DNA from: a virus
IMG/VR virus record: IMGVR_UViG_3300018424_000043
Coordinates: 1-46,411 of that record
Strand: one strand, 5' to 3'
DNA length: 46,411 nt
Made by a program: the position numbers and the translations under genes. Shown here piece after piece: positions 36,365 through 44,457 of this stretch (positions within the stretch are counted from its first letter, which is position 1; the number at the start of each line of letters is the position of its first letter). The notes under the pieces are model-generated. The model was not told the origin of the DNA. It worked only from the letters and a program-made list of their open reading frames with translations, and made no database searches.

Positions 36365-37209
36365 ATTCTGACTATATTATCTTTTGCCCATTTCACGATA
36401 ATCATCGTACCCCTGCGGGAGAAATATCTAAAGAACGAGGAACCTTCTTTTGCTTTTCTTGCCAGGTATCTAAATCTTTAGTAGAGTTCGTAATGTTTGT
36501 TACACACAAGACATACTTTGAGTCAATTAGATTTATTGACTCTATGGCAACAGAGTCAGACATTGTGGGTGCTATAGATAAGGCTTTGTATAAAGAACCA
36601 GAGTGGAAGGCATATGACGAGGTTCTTATTCGTAGGCTTCACTCTCAGGCACTAGAGTCCCCCAGGGCTATGAGATATTATGAGGGTAGAAGATTATCAG
36701 AAAATTCCGTCAATAAGTTTTTATTGGGATATTCAAGTAATCAAGACATGGTTATTGTTCCTATGCATAATCCAGACGGCTCAGTGCTGCTTGGTTTTGT
36801 CGCAAGGTCAGTAGAGGGTAAAGAGTTTAAAAATACCCCAGGATTGCCTAAGTCCAGGATACTTTTTAATCTTCATCGTGCAAGAAAACATGACACGGTG
36901 TATGTAGTCGAATCATCTTTTGATGCCATTCGTCTAGACCAAAACGGTATACCAGCGGTAGCCACTTTGGGAGCAAATGTATCACGAAACCAGATAGAAC
37001 TATTGACAAAGTATTTCAATAATGCTATAGTTGTCGGAGATAACGACGACGCAGGAAAGGGAATGCAGCAAAAGATCTTGGATCGTCTAGGAAGTCGTGC
37101 TACACTTATCAACATACCGTCACGCTTCAAGGATATTGGAGATATGACAGATGATGATATACAAAAATTAAATGAAAAAATATCAGATCCATTATTTGCA
37201 TTACTATAA
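36265..37209 (+). CDS. DnaG-type DNA primase
   Basis: Makes RNA primers at the fork. The 314-residue protein has a CHCC zinc site in the first third (Cys41, His44 in CPFHDN; Cys63, Cys66 in CFSC) and a TOPRIM domain: Glu216 in VVESSFDAI, and Asp259/Asp261 in VVGDNDDAGKGM. It is shorter than bacterial DnaG and lacks an obvious C-terminal helicase-binding domain. GAGGAA lies before ATG 36265. The long overlap with the upstream gene is needed because the residues before the zinc site belong to the fold. Confidence 0.88.
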   Translation: MDERYIRQQANLYTPEQIGQVITGSGIQIESEVDSDYIIFCPFHDNHRTPAGEISKERGTFFCFSCQVSKSLVEFVMFVTHKTYFESIRFIDSMATESDIVGAIDKALYKEPEWKAYDEVLIRRLHSQALESPRAMRYYEGRRLSENSVNKFLLGYSSNQDMVIVPMHNPDGSVLLGFVARSVEGKEFKNTPGLPKSRILFNLHRARKHDTVYVVESSFDAIRLDQNGIPAVATLGANVSRNQIELLTKYFNNAIVVGDNDDAGKGMQQKILDRLGSRATLINIPSRFKDIGDMTDDDIQKLNEKISDPLFALL

Positions 37210-37220
37210 GGAGAAGTATT

Positions 37221-37901
37221 ATGGGAATTATGAAGGGGCTAAAGGCCATGGAACAGGCCATTGATAAGCCCACAGCAATCGAAAGCAACGGAGTAAAGGT
37301 CCGTTGGCTTAAGTTGGAGGATGGTCAGTCAGTCAAGGCTCGCTTTATTAACGAACTTGATTCTGATTCACCCAACTTTGACGAGGCACGCGATCTTGCT
37401 ATCGTAGTGTCAGAACACACAAATCCAAAGGACTACAAGCGCAAGGCTGTTTGCTCACAGGACACAGAGGGTCGCTGCTTTGGATGCGAGATGGCTCGCA
37501 AAGAAACAATGGAAGATCGTAAGCGCGGCGGTTCGTGGAGGCCACGTTTGCGCTATTACACCAACTTGCTAGTTGATGATGGCATGGAAGATCCATATGT
37601 TGCAGTATGGTCGCAGGGTGTAGGAAAGCAGTCTGCATTCAATAGCATTCGTGAGTACGCTATTGACACAGGTAGCATTAGTAACCTCACATGGCGTTTG
37701 AAGCGTCAGGGTACTGGTACAGATACCACCTATGTTCTGCTACCTACGGCCCCCGATACAGAGCCATTTGATTGGAATGGTGTTGAGTCATTCAATCTTG
37801 AAAAGGTTGTTCGTGAGGTTCCTTACGCAGAGCAGGAATCTTTCTATCTAGGGTTTGATACCCTCTCAGCAACTTCATCGTCCACTAACATTGATTGGTA
37901 A
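37221..37901 (+). CDS. Single-stranded-DNA-binding protein, T4 gp32-like
   Basis: Coats single-stranded DNA during replication. This 226-residue protein has a zinc-ligand set His66, Cys78, Cys86, Cys89 whose spacing (H-x11-C-x7-C-x2-C) closely resembles T4 gp32 (H-x12-C-x9-C-x2-C). The region around it is OB-fold-like (VRWLKLEDGQSVKARFIN; RYYTNLLVDDG). The C-terminus ends in TNIDW, similar in style to the acidic-aromatic tips that SSBs use to recruit partners. AAGGAGA lies six bases before the ATG. Arginines are mostly CGT/CGC, indicating high expression. Confidence 0.8.
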   Translation: MGIMKGLKAMEQAIDKPTAIESNGVKVRWLKLEDGQSVKARFINELDSDSPNFDEARDLAIVVSEHTNPKDYKRKAVCSQDTEGRCFGCEMARKETMEDRKRGGSWRPRLRYYTNLLVDDGMEDPYVAVWSQGVGKQSAFNSIREYAIDTGSISNLTWRLKRQGTGTDTTYVLLPTAPDTEPFDWNGVESFNLEKVVREVPYAEQESFYLGFDTLSATSSSTNIDW

Positions 37902-37908
37902 TTAGGCT

Positions 37909-38007
37909 GGTGGGGGGAGTCGCAACGTGCTGGATTTCGCAAAACTTAGGATGGTTGTAGTTAACTGCTGAGTTACGGTTGAAATTCCAGAGAAGTCTCC
38001 CCCCACC
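37909..38007 (+). ncRNA. Candidate structured RNA / riboswitch-like leader of the polymerase gene
   Basis: Three nested helices fill the SSB-polymerase gap. P1: GGTGGGGGGA (37909-37918) with TCCCCCCACC (37998-38007), 10 perfect pairs, extended by G37919-C37997. P2: CTGGATTTC (37930-37938) with GAAATTCCAG (37981-37990), nine pairs and one bulged T (37985). P3: AACTTAG (37943-37949) with CTGAGTT (37968-37974), one T-G wobble, 18-nt loop. CAAC (37923-37926) in the P1/P2 junction can pair with GTTG (37954-37957) in the P3 loop, a possible pseudoknot. I do not recognise it as a known RNA class. An origin-type DNA structure is an alternative. Confidence 0.65.
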
Positions 38008-38021
38008 TTTACAAGAAAGGA
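38006..38021 (+). promoter_or_regulatory. Ribosome-binding-site hairpin competing with helix P1
   Basis: CCTTT (38006-38010) can pair with AAAGG (38016-38020) around ACAAG, hiding the polymerase ribosome-binding site GAAAGGA. The two C's (38006-38007) are also the last bases of helix P1. P1 formation would therefore remove both G-C pairs and free the site, so P1 would act as an ON state for translation from TTG 38027. Confidence 0.5.
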
Positions 38022-38026
38022 ATATT

Positions 38027-41000
38027 TTGTACGCACCACTTCACGTTCATACTCATTACAGCCTCATGGACGGCGTAGCAACACCAGAGGAGTATTCAGC
38101 AAGAGCAGCAGAGTTGGGGATGCCTGCCATTGCAATTACAGATCACGGCACGCTATCTGGTCATAGGCCAATGTATCGTGCTGCTAAGGCACAGGGCGTT
38201 AAGCCTATTTTGGGGATAGAGGGGTATATCACGGCAGACCGCTTTGATAAGAGAGATAAGTCAGAGAGAGCAGCCCCGCTTGATCTTGTCTATAATCATA
38301 TTGTTATTCTTGCTAAGAATGATGAGGGTCTAGAGAATCTTGGCAAACTAAACGAGATTGGGTGGAACGAGGGATTTTATAAGAAGCCCCGCATTGACTT
38401 TGAGGTATTGGACAAGTACGGTGACGGCCTGATTGTCACTTCAGCATGTATGAGTGGACTAATCAACAAGGCAATTGAGCAAGAAGAGTTTGCGGTAGCC
38501 AAACAGCACCTTCAGTGGTTTGGAGATAGGTTTGGCGATGACTTTTATGTAGAGGTTATGCCACACAATCAGCCTGGTATGAATGAGGCACTTGTTGAAT
38601 TGGCAGATGCAGGAGGCTACAAGATTGTTGTTACGCCAGACTGCCACCATGCGACGGTAGATCAAAAAGAAATCCAAGAGATGATGCTTATTCTCAATAC
38701 TCATGCCAAGTTAGACAAAGAGGCCACGTTTGAGAAGTCAAAGAAGTATGAAGATATGATGGAACGCCTTGATTATCTTTACGGTCATGACCGAATGATG
38801 AGTTTTAACAAGTTTGACATTCATCTTCTATCGCCAGAAGAGATGCGTGAGTCTATGGAAGGCAACGGTGGGTTTAGAGATGATATGTTTGTCAATAGCC
38901 TTGAGATTGCAGACAAGGTTGAGGACTATACTATCAGTCGCAATCTTAATCTTCTTCCTGCCGAACACCGCAACCCTGACGCAGAGATTAGAAAGTATGC
39001 AGAAGAGTTCCTAGAAGCCAATAATCTGCATACTAATCAAGAATATGTTGATCGCCTAGAAGAAGAGTTAGCGGTTATCAAGGAAAAGAATTTTGCTCCA
39101 TACTTTATCGTTGTTCGTAACATGCTTAACTGGGCGAAGAAGAATGGCATCATGGTTGGTCCTGGTCGTGGATCATCAGCAGGATCTCTGTTGTGTTATG
39201 CACTAGGAATTACAGACATTGACCCCATCAAGCATGGGCTACTGTTCTTCCGATTTATTGATATTGACCGTGATGACTGGCCTGACATTGATAGTGATAT
39301 TCAGGATAGCCGTCGTGAAGAGGTGAAAGATTATCTAGAAAAGCAGTATCGCTATGTTGCTAGCATTGCCACCTTCCTTCAGTTCAAGGATAAGGGAGTT
39401 GTACGAGATGTTAGCCGTGCCCTCAATATCCCCCTTGCAGACGTAAACCGTGCTCTCAAGACGGTAGATACATGGGAAGAATATCTAACCTCCAAGAACA
39501 CCGCCTGGTTTAGGGAAAAGTACCCTGAGGTAGAAAAGTATGGTGACAAGATGCGTGGTCGTATCCGTGGCACAGGGGTACATGCAGCAGGCGTTGTAAC
39601 ATCCAAGACACCCATTTCCAAGGTTGCCCCAATGGAGACACGCTCCGTTACAGGATCTACTGGCAGAATCCCTGTGGTAGCCGTAGATATGGAAGAAGCG
39701 GCAGACATTGGTCTAATCAAGATTGATGCACTTGGTCTTAAGACCTTGACGGTAATCAACGATGCTATCTCAATTATTGAAGAGCGTACAGGAAAGAAGA
39801 TTGATCTTAGTTCTATTGATATGGAAGATAAAAACATCTACGCTATGCTTTCTGATGGGTATACCAAGGGTGTATTCCAGTGTGAGGCAACACCTTACAC
39901 AAACCTCCTGGTCAAGATGGGCGTAAGCAAGTTCGATGAGTTGGTTGCATCTAACGCACTAGTTCGTCCTGGTGCCATGAACACTATTGGCAAGGACTAT
40001 ATTGCTCGCAAGCGTGGCAAGGAAATGGTTGTATATCCTCATCCAATAATGCAGGAGTTTACCTCAGATACATACGGTACAATTTTATATCAGGAGCAAG
40101 TTATGCTTGCCTGTACCAAACTTGGCGGTATGACTATGGGCGAGGCAAACAAGGTCCGTAAGATTATTGGCAAGAAGAAGGATGCGAAAGAGTTTGACCA
40201 ATTCAAGGAGTTATTTATTCGGAACGCAACTGGGCCACTTGGCGGGGCTGCTGCTGAAAAGATGTGGCATGATTTTGAGGCCCACGCAGGATACTCCTTT
40301 AATAAGTCTCATGCTGTCGCTTACTCAACGCTCTCGTACTGGACGGCATGGCTAAAGTATTATTATCCACTAGAGTTTATGTTTGCCCTTCTTAAGAATG
40401 AGAAGGACAAGGATGCTCGCACAGAGTATTTGATTGAGGCAAAGCGCATTGGTATTCCGTTGCGTCTACCACACATTAATGATTCTGATATTGATTTTAA
40501 GATTGAAGGGAAAGGTATTCGTTTTGGGTTGGCAGCAATTAAGTTCATTTCTGATAAGATCGCTTCAAGATATATTGAAGGAAGGCCATTTAACTCTTAC
40601 AAGGAAGTTGAAGAGTATACATTTACCAAGGGAAATGGAGTAAACTCTAGAGCACTAAACGCTCTCAATGCCGTTGGAGCATTGACGTTCTCAGACAATC
40701 CAAGGGACGATGAGAAGGTCAGGGAGAATCTTTATGAATATCTAAATCTTCCAGAGTTTAGTAATGAGGTTCCACAACACTATCGCGCACACCTTAATTC
40801 CGTTGATGAGTTTGATGAGGATGGAGTATTTATCCTGATGGGCGTAGTCAGAGGAATCAAGCGAGGTAAAGGTTGGTCAAGAGTAGAAATACTAGACAAC
40901 ACAGGATCTATTGGAGTATTTGATGATGAAGACACTAAGATTGAGGCTGGCAAGACTTATATTATTCTTGTTGGATCTAACAGAGTCATGGAAGCGATTC

Positions 41001-41299
41001 CTGTCGAAAATATACAGGGTAGTGAGTCCACACTACTAAAGTTTCTTAACTATAGGCAGTTGCCATATAGCGAAAAAGAGCATTATGTGCTATCCTTTAA
41101 GCCTCGCGTAACGAAATCAGGTAAGAGGATGGCAAGCCTTGTCGTGGCAGACCACAACAGAGAACTGTATTCAGTAGTTGTATTTCCTACAGCCTTTGCT
41201 ATTGCATACACAAGACTAGATGAGGGCAAGGCTTTTGAGATGGAATTTGGCAAGACAAAAGAAGGAGGGCTAACATTAAAGGAGGTAGTTCAAGCATGA
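38027..41299 (+). CDS. dnaE: DNA polymerase III alpha subunit (DnaE-type)
   Basis: Phage replicative polymerase of family C, 1090 residues. The start is TTG 38027 after GAAAGGA, giving MYAPLHVHTHYSLMDG, the usual N-terminus; the upstream in-frame TTG 37979 lies inside a structured element. The PHP domain has HVHTH and ITDHGT near residues 6-42. The palm has GPGRGSSAGSL and PDIDSD (Asp422, Asp424), and the third aspartate is Asp567 in LIKIDALGLK. An HhH-like region and an OB domain (~960-1030) follow. No separate proofreading subunit is seen; an intact PHP domain might supply it. It overlaps mazG by ATGA. Confidence 0.92.
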   Translation: MYAPLHVHTHYSLMDGVATPEEYSARAAELGMPAIAITDHGTLSGHRPMYRAAKAQGVKPILGIEGYITADRFDKRDKSERAAPLDLVYNHIVILAKNDEGLENLGKLNEIGWNEGFYKKPRIDFEVLDKYGDGLIVTSACMSGLINKAIEQEEFAVAKQHLQWFGDRFGDDFYVEVMPHNQPGMNEALVELADAGGYKIVVTPDCHHATVDQKEIQEMMLILNTHAKLDKEATFEKSKKYEDMMERLDYLYGHDRMMSFNKFDIHLLSPEEMRESMEGNGGFRDDMFVNSLEIADKVEDYTISRNLNLLPAEHRNPDAEIRKYAEEFLEANNLHTNQEYVDRLEEELAVIKEKNFAPYFIVVRNMLNWAKKNGIMVGPGRGSSAGSLLCYALGITDIDPIKHGLLFFRFIDIDRDDWPDIDSDIQDSRREEVKDYLEKQYRYVASIATFLQFKDKGVVRDVSRALNIPLADVNRALKTVDTWEEYLTSKNTAWFREKYPEVEKYGDKMRGRIRGTGVHAAGVVTSKTPISKVAPMETRSVTGSTGRIPVVAVDMEEAADIGLIKIDALGLKTLTVINDAISIIEERTGKKIDLSSIDMEDKNIYAMLSDGYTKGVFQCEATPYTNLLVKMGVSKFDELVASNALVRPGAMNTIGKDYIARKRGKEMVVYPHPIMQEFTSDTYGTILYQEQVMLACTKLGGMTMGEANKVRKIIGKKKDAKEFDQFKELFIRNATGPLGGAAAEKMWHDFEAHAGYSFNKSHAVAYSTLSYWTAWLKYYYPLEFMFALLKNEKDKDARTEYLIEAKRIGIPLRLPHINDSDIDFKIEGKGIRFGLAAIKFISDKIASRYIEGRPFNSYKEVEEYTFTKGNGVNSRALNALNAVGALTFSDNPRDDEKVRENLYEYLNLPEFSNEVPQHYRAHLNSVDEFDEDGVFILMGVVRGIKRGKGWSRVEILDNTGSIGVFDDEDTKIEAGKTYIILVGSNRVMEAIPVENIQGSESTLLKFLNYRQLPYSEKEHYVLSFKPRVTKSGKRMASLVVADHNRELYSVVVFPTAFAIAYTRLDEGKAFEMEFGKTKEGGLTLKEVVQA

Positions 41300-41637
41300 A
41301 GTATTTACGAGATATGGATGATTTAGCGTTTACTCTTAACGCTAATGCACGGAGAAAGGGCTTCTGGGACGCAGATACAGAAGACAACAGGGTTATCTTT
41401 TATCTGAAGCAGTTGGCTATGGTTCATAGCGAGGTAAGCGAAACTCTTGAGGCTATTCGCAAGGAGATGGGAGATGATGTTGTAGTTGAAGAACTAGCAG
41501 ACATTATTATTCGTGTCCTTGACCTATGGGCTGGTATGAGTACAGATCAATATACCAATCAATCATTAGCAAAGGCCATCAATGAAAAGATGGAGAAGAA
41601 TGTTTCTCGTCCTAAGATGCATGGAGTGCTTGCTTAA
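41296..41637 (+). CDS. MazG-like nucleotide pyrophosphohydrolase
   Basis: Hydrolyses (d)NTPs to monophosphates; phage versions may adjust nucleotide pools or ppGpp. This 113-residue protein has the four-helix MazG pattern with metal ligands EVSE (46-49) and EELAD (65-69, ExxD), followed by helix IIIRVLDLWAG. It is read between polymerase and RecA with four-base and TAATG overlaps, so it belongs to the replication operon. Confidence 0.8.
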   Translation: MKYLRDMDDLAFTLNANARRKGFWDADTEDNRVIFYLKQLAMVHSEVSETLEAIRKEMGDDVVVEELADIIIRVLDLWAGMSTDQYTNQSLAKAINEKMEKNVSRPKMHGVLA

Positions 41638-42653
41638 TGTCTGATGTTATGAGTGCAGAAGAAGTTCTGTCACAACTAAATCCAAAGTTGCGTAAGAGTA
41701 TAACTACTGGAACTGGCATTGTGATTGAGAAGCAGCCAACTCCCTCATATGGTCTTAACAGGGCATTGGGGGGTGGATTGCCGTATGGTCGTCAGATTCT
41801 TATATGGGGATCAAAGTCCTCTGCTAAGTCATCTTTGTGCCTGCAAATGATTGGTATGGCTCAAAAGGAAGGAAAGGTTTGTGCATGGATAGATGCAGAA
41901 ATGTCTTATTCAGAAGATTGGGCGAGAACTCTGGGGGTAGATCCAGACAACCTAATCTACTCTACGGCTCGCACTATAAACGATATGGTGGATGTTGGTA
42001 CGGATCTTATGCAAGCAGGAGCAGATATCATTGTTGTGGATAGTATCTCTGCCCTTCTTCCAGCAGTCTACTTTGAGAAGGATAGCAATGAGTTAAAGCA
42101 ACTAGAAAACACCAAGCAGATTGGTGCGGAGGCAAAGGATATGACCAATGCCGTAAAGATGCTTAACTATGCAAACAATCAAACAAAGCCAACGCTGTTG
42201 GTGCTTATCAGTCAGGCTCGCAATAACATTACTGCTATGTATACAAGCCAGCAACCAACAGGGGGCATGGCTACAAAGTTCTATTCTTCAACCATTATTA
42301 AGTTGTTCTCCTCTGAATCAGACAACCAGGCAATCAAAGGAAAGATTCATGTGGGAGATAAGATTATTGAAGAAAAAGTAGGAAGAAAGGTTAGATGGGA
42401 TGTTCAGTTCAGCAAGACAAGCCCTGCGTTCCAAAGTGGGGAATATGATTTCTATTTCAGGGGAAACGATATTGGGATTGACAGTATCGCTGATTTGGTT
42501 GATACAGCAGAAATTCTTGGATTCATTGAACGAGCAGGAGCATGGTATACAGTCAATGGAGAAAGATTCCAAGGCAGGGACAAGTTGATTCTTGGAGTAA
42601 AAGAAGATCTTGATATTCAAGAGTCTCTTATCGACAAGGTTACTAATGCCTAA
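41637..42653 (+). CDS. recA: RecA-like recombinase
   Basis: This 338-residue strand-exchange ATPase serves phage recombination and fork repair. The core shows an altered Walker A GSKSSAKSS (58-66; Ala63 replaces the Gly before the catalytic Lys64), a RecA-type glutamate in DAEMSY (Glu88), Walker B IIVVDSISALLP (Asp135) and an L1/L2-region QARNNITAMYTS then PTGGMATKFYSS. The N-terminus is short and the C-terminal ~60 residues are acidic/helical. It starts at TAATG with mazG and its end overlaps the next small gene. Confidence 0.85.
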   Translation: MSDVMSAEEVLSQLNPKLRKSITTGTGIVIEKQPTPSYGLNRALGGGLPYGRQILIWGSKSSAKSSLCLQMIGMAQKEGKVCAWIDAEMSYSEDWARTLGVDPDNLIYSTARTINDMVDVGTDLMQAGADIIVVDSISALLPAVYFEKDSNELKQLENTKQIGAEAKDMTNAVKMLNYANNQTKPTLLVLISQARNNITAMYTSQQPTGGMATKFYSSTIIKLFSSESDNQAIKGKIHVGDKIIEEKVGRKVRWDVQFSKTSPAFQSGEYDFYFRGNDIGIDSIADLVDTAEILGFIERAGAWYTVNGERFQGRDKLILGVKEDLDIQESLIDKVTNA

Positions 42654-42801
42654 GTTTTCTATATATTCAGGAGCATTTGTATGTCAAGAGTGTAAGAAAG
42701 AAGTATTAGAGGCAAGGTTTTATATAAAATCATACGACCTAACATGGATGTGTCAAGAAAAACATCTATCCAAAGTCAATCTTTATGTTCGGGGCTACTA
42801 A
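42646..42801 (+). CDS. Small zinc-binding protein (51 residues)
   Basis: The ATG at 42646 overlaps the RecA stop and the TAA overlaps the next ATG (TAATG), which supports a genuine small gene. It has Cys13/Cys16 (CQEC) and Cys36 with His40 (CQEKH), a likely single zinc site. Function unknown. Confidence 0.6.
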   Translation: MPKFSIYSGAFVCQECKKEVLEARFYIKSYDLTWMCQEKHLSKVNLYVRGY

Positions 42802-43100
42802 TGAGTGAGCGAGGAGAGGCAAAAAGAATGGGGGCAAGGCTTCATAAAAACTCAGGGAGGAACCAGAAGAAGGGTGACGCAACCTGGAATAATTATGTTG
42901 TCGATATAAAAGAATACTCTAAGTCCTTTTCTATATCTCAAGATGTTTGGGCTAAAGTGGTAACAGATCAAATGAAGGTAGACAAACAAAAATCTCCTGC
43001 ACTTATACTTGTATTGGGAGAGGGAAGTCGCAAAACTAGGCTAGCCGTGATAGAATTGTCTGAACTAGAAAGGCTAATAGAAAATGACAACGACGATTGA
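42801..43100 (+). CDS. Possible PD-(D/E)xK nuclease / Holliday junction resolvase
   Basis: This 99-residue protein starts at ATG 42801 in a TAATG junction. The basic N-terminus (MGARLHKNSGRNQKKGDATW) and the strand-helix NYVVDIKEYSKSFSIS contain a D-x-K core (Asp35, Lys37) like small resolvase-type PD-(D/E)xK nucleases, followed by SPALILVLGEG and a C-terminal helix. Similar small proteins are annotated as resolvases in actinophages. The remaining metal-binding acidic residue is not obvious, so this is tentative. Confidence 0.5.
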   Translation: MSERGEAKRMGARLHKNSGRNQKKGDATWNNYVVDIKEYSKSFSISQDVWAKVVTDQMKVDKQKSPALILVLGEGSRKTRLAVIELSELERLIENDNDD

Positions 43101-43407
43101 ACTCGTCAATGAGGTAGCAGAATTTACTGAGATCTCAGAACTAATGAATGACGATCAACTTACTGACGCACTTGGAGTCATTGTTAAGTTAATGATGAAC
43201 CCAGATGTTCCTCCGCAAAAGGCAGTAGGTCTTATTGTGCAACTGGAGGCTTATGCAGCCAAGTTTAAGATGTTAGCGTCATACTATACAAATGTAAAGA
43301 AAGATGACAGAGCAAAGAAAAACCTATACTACTCCGCTAATGAGGCGGTACAAAGGTTGGTAGACAGCCTGAAGTATAGTGCTAAATTAGGGAGTTACTA
43401 TGGCTAA
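43084..43407 (+). CDS. Unrecognised 107-residue helical protein
   Basis: Almost entirely helical and acidic at the N-terminus, with conserved-looking blocks ALGVIVKLMMNPDVPP and AVGLIVQLEAYAAKFKMLAS, ending in YSAKLGSYYG. It is encoded between a possible resolvase and a Cas4-like nuclease, overlapping both. It may be a partner of the nuclease; no family recognised. Confidence 0.55.
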   Translation: MTTTIELVNEVAEFTEISELMNDDQLTDALGVIVKLMMNPDVPPQKAVGLIVQLEAYAAKFKMLASYYTNVKKDDRAKKNLYYSANEAVQRLVDSLKYSAKLGSYYG

Positions 43408-44170
43408 GAATTTTTTGAAGCAAGTAATGGACAAGCAACCATCTGGTCCTATTGACACCAGGGAACTTATTAGTAAGATTGAAGAAGGATATACAGCAAA
43501 TCGTGTGCCTGAGTTTAAGACTAAGAAATCATTTAGTCCATCAACAATCGTTTATGGAAATGGTGCGTGCCCACGATACTGGTATCTAGCATTTGAGGGT
43601 GCAGAGTTTGAAGATGATGCAGACGCTTACGCATCAGCAAATATGCAGAGTGGTATCGATGCCCACGCACGCATCCAGAGGGCTATTACAGACGCTGGAA
43701 TTATGGTTGAGGAAGAGAAGAAGGTCATGATCTCCGATCCTCCTATTTTTGGCTTTGCTGACGGTATTCTACAATGGGGAGAGACACAGCCCATTCTTGA
43801 GATTAAGACAATGAGGGAAGAGTCTTATTCATATCGCAAGCACGCCAAGCCACCAAACTATCATCTCATGCAGTTGCTTATTTATATGAAGATATTGGGA
43901 AGAAGGTTAGGGGTTCTTCTTTATGAGAATAAGAATTCACACGAACTACATGCTATTACTGTAGAGGCAGATGAAGAGAAACTTGCATGGGTAGAGTATG
44001 CTTTTGATTGGATGAGAACGGTACGCAAGGCTTGGGAGGATAAGAAAATTCCAAAGAAGACCTATCGTGCAAACTCAAAGGTGTGCAAGACATGTCCAAT
44101 TCAAAAGGCGTGCGCTTCCGCTGATAAGGGAGAATTGAAAATAGAACCCTTGGAGTACCTTGAGACATGA
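43400..44170 (+). CDS. Cas4/RecB-like Fe-S exonuclease
   Basis: This 256-residue PD-(D/E)xK nuclease probably resects DNA ends for RecA-driven recombination. Catalytic residues visible in order: His89, Asp121 in GFADGIL, Glu134 and Lys136 in PILEIKT, and Gln158 in LMQLLIYM. Cys57 (ACPRYWYL) with Cys229, Cys232 and Cys238 (CKTCPIQKAC) form the four-cysteine iron-sulfur cluster typical of Cas4/AddB-type nucleases. No CRISPR array or Cas genes are present, so a phage replication or recombination role is favoured. Confidence 0.8.
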   Translation: MAKNFLKQVMDKQPSGPIDTRELISKIEEGYTANRVPEFKTKKSFSPSTIVYGNGACPRYWYLAFEGAEFEDDADAYASANMQSGIDAHARIQRAITDAGIMVEEEKKVMISDPPIFGFADGILQWGETQPILEIKTMREESYSYRKHAKPPNYHLMQLLIYMKILGRRLGVLLYENKNSHELHAITVEADEEKLAWVEYAFDWMRTVRKAWEDKKIPKKTYRANSKVCKTCPIQKACASADKGELKIEPLEYLET

Positions 44171-44457
44171 AAACTTGTTCTTGGTGTGCAAACGAATTTA
44201 ATCCTTCAGTAAGTTATCAAATTTATTGTTCCCCAAGTTGTCGTCAAAATTCAACAAAACAAAAAATATATGACAGATATCAAATTAATAAAATAAAAAA
44301 CAAATCAAAAAATAAAAAAGTTTGTAGTGGAGGCTGCGGCACAGTAATTAGCATATACAACAAAAATGGATTCTGTCAAATATGCATGATAAATAAAAAA
44401 AAGGTACATAAAACTTTTAAAGAAATAAAAGGATTTTTTGAAAATGACAAAGACTAG
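44167..44457 (+). CDS. Double zinc-finger protein
   Basis: This 96-residue, strongly basic protein has two Cys clusters: Cys4, Cys7, Cys21, Cys25 (CSWC...CSPSC) and Cys53, Cys57, Cys70, Cys73 (CQIC). The linker between them is Lys/Asn-rich. It is probably a nucleic-acid-binding zinc protein. ATG 44167 overlaps the nuclease stop (ATGA). Confidence 0.65.
   Translation: MKTCSWCANEFNPSVSYQIYCSPSCRQNSTKQKIYDRYQINKIKNKSKNKKVCSGGCGTVISIYNKNGFCQICMINKKKVHKTFKEIKGFFENDKD

Noticed and set aside
37909-38007. tRNA or tRNA-like gene
   Set aside because: There is no acceptor/anticodon/T-arm arrangement and no GGTTC-type T loop at the right place; the helices are nested rather than cloverleaf.
37979-38026. 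Upstream TTG start for the polymerase gene
   Set aside because: It lies inside the P2/P1 helices, has no ribosome-binding site, and adds residues before the normal PHP-domain N-terminus; TTG 38027 has GAAAGGA.
43400-44170. Part of a CRISPR-Cas adaptation module (Cas4)
   Set aside because: No Cas1, Cas2 or repeat array is present; neighbours are RecA, RuvC and replication genes.
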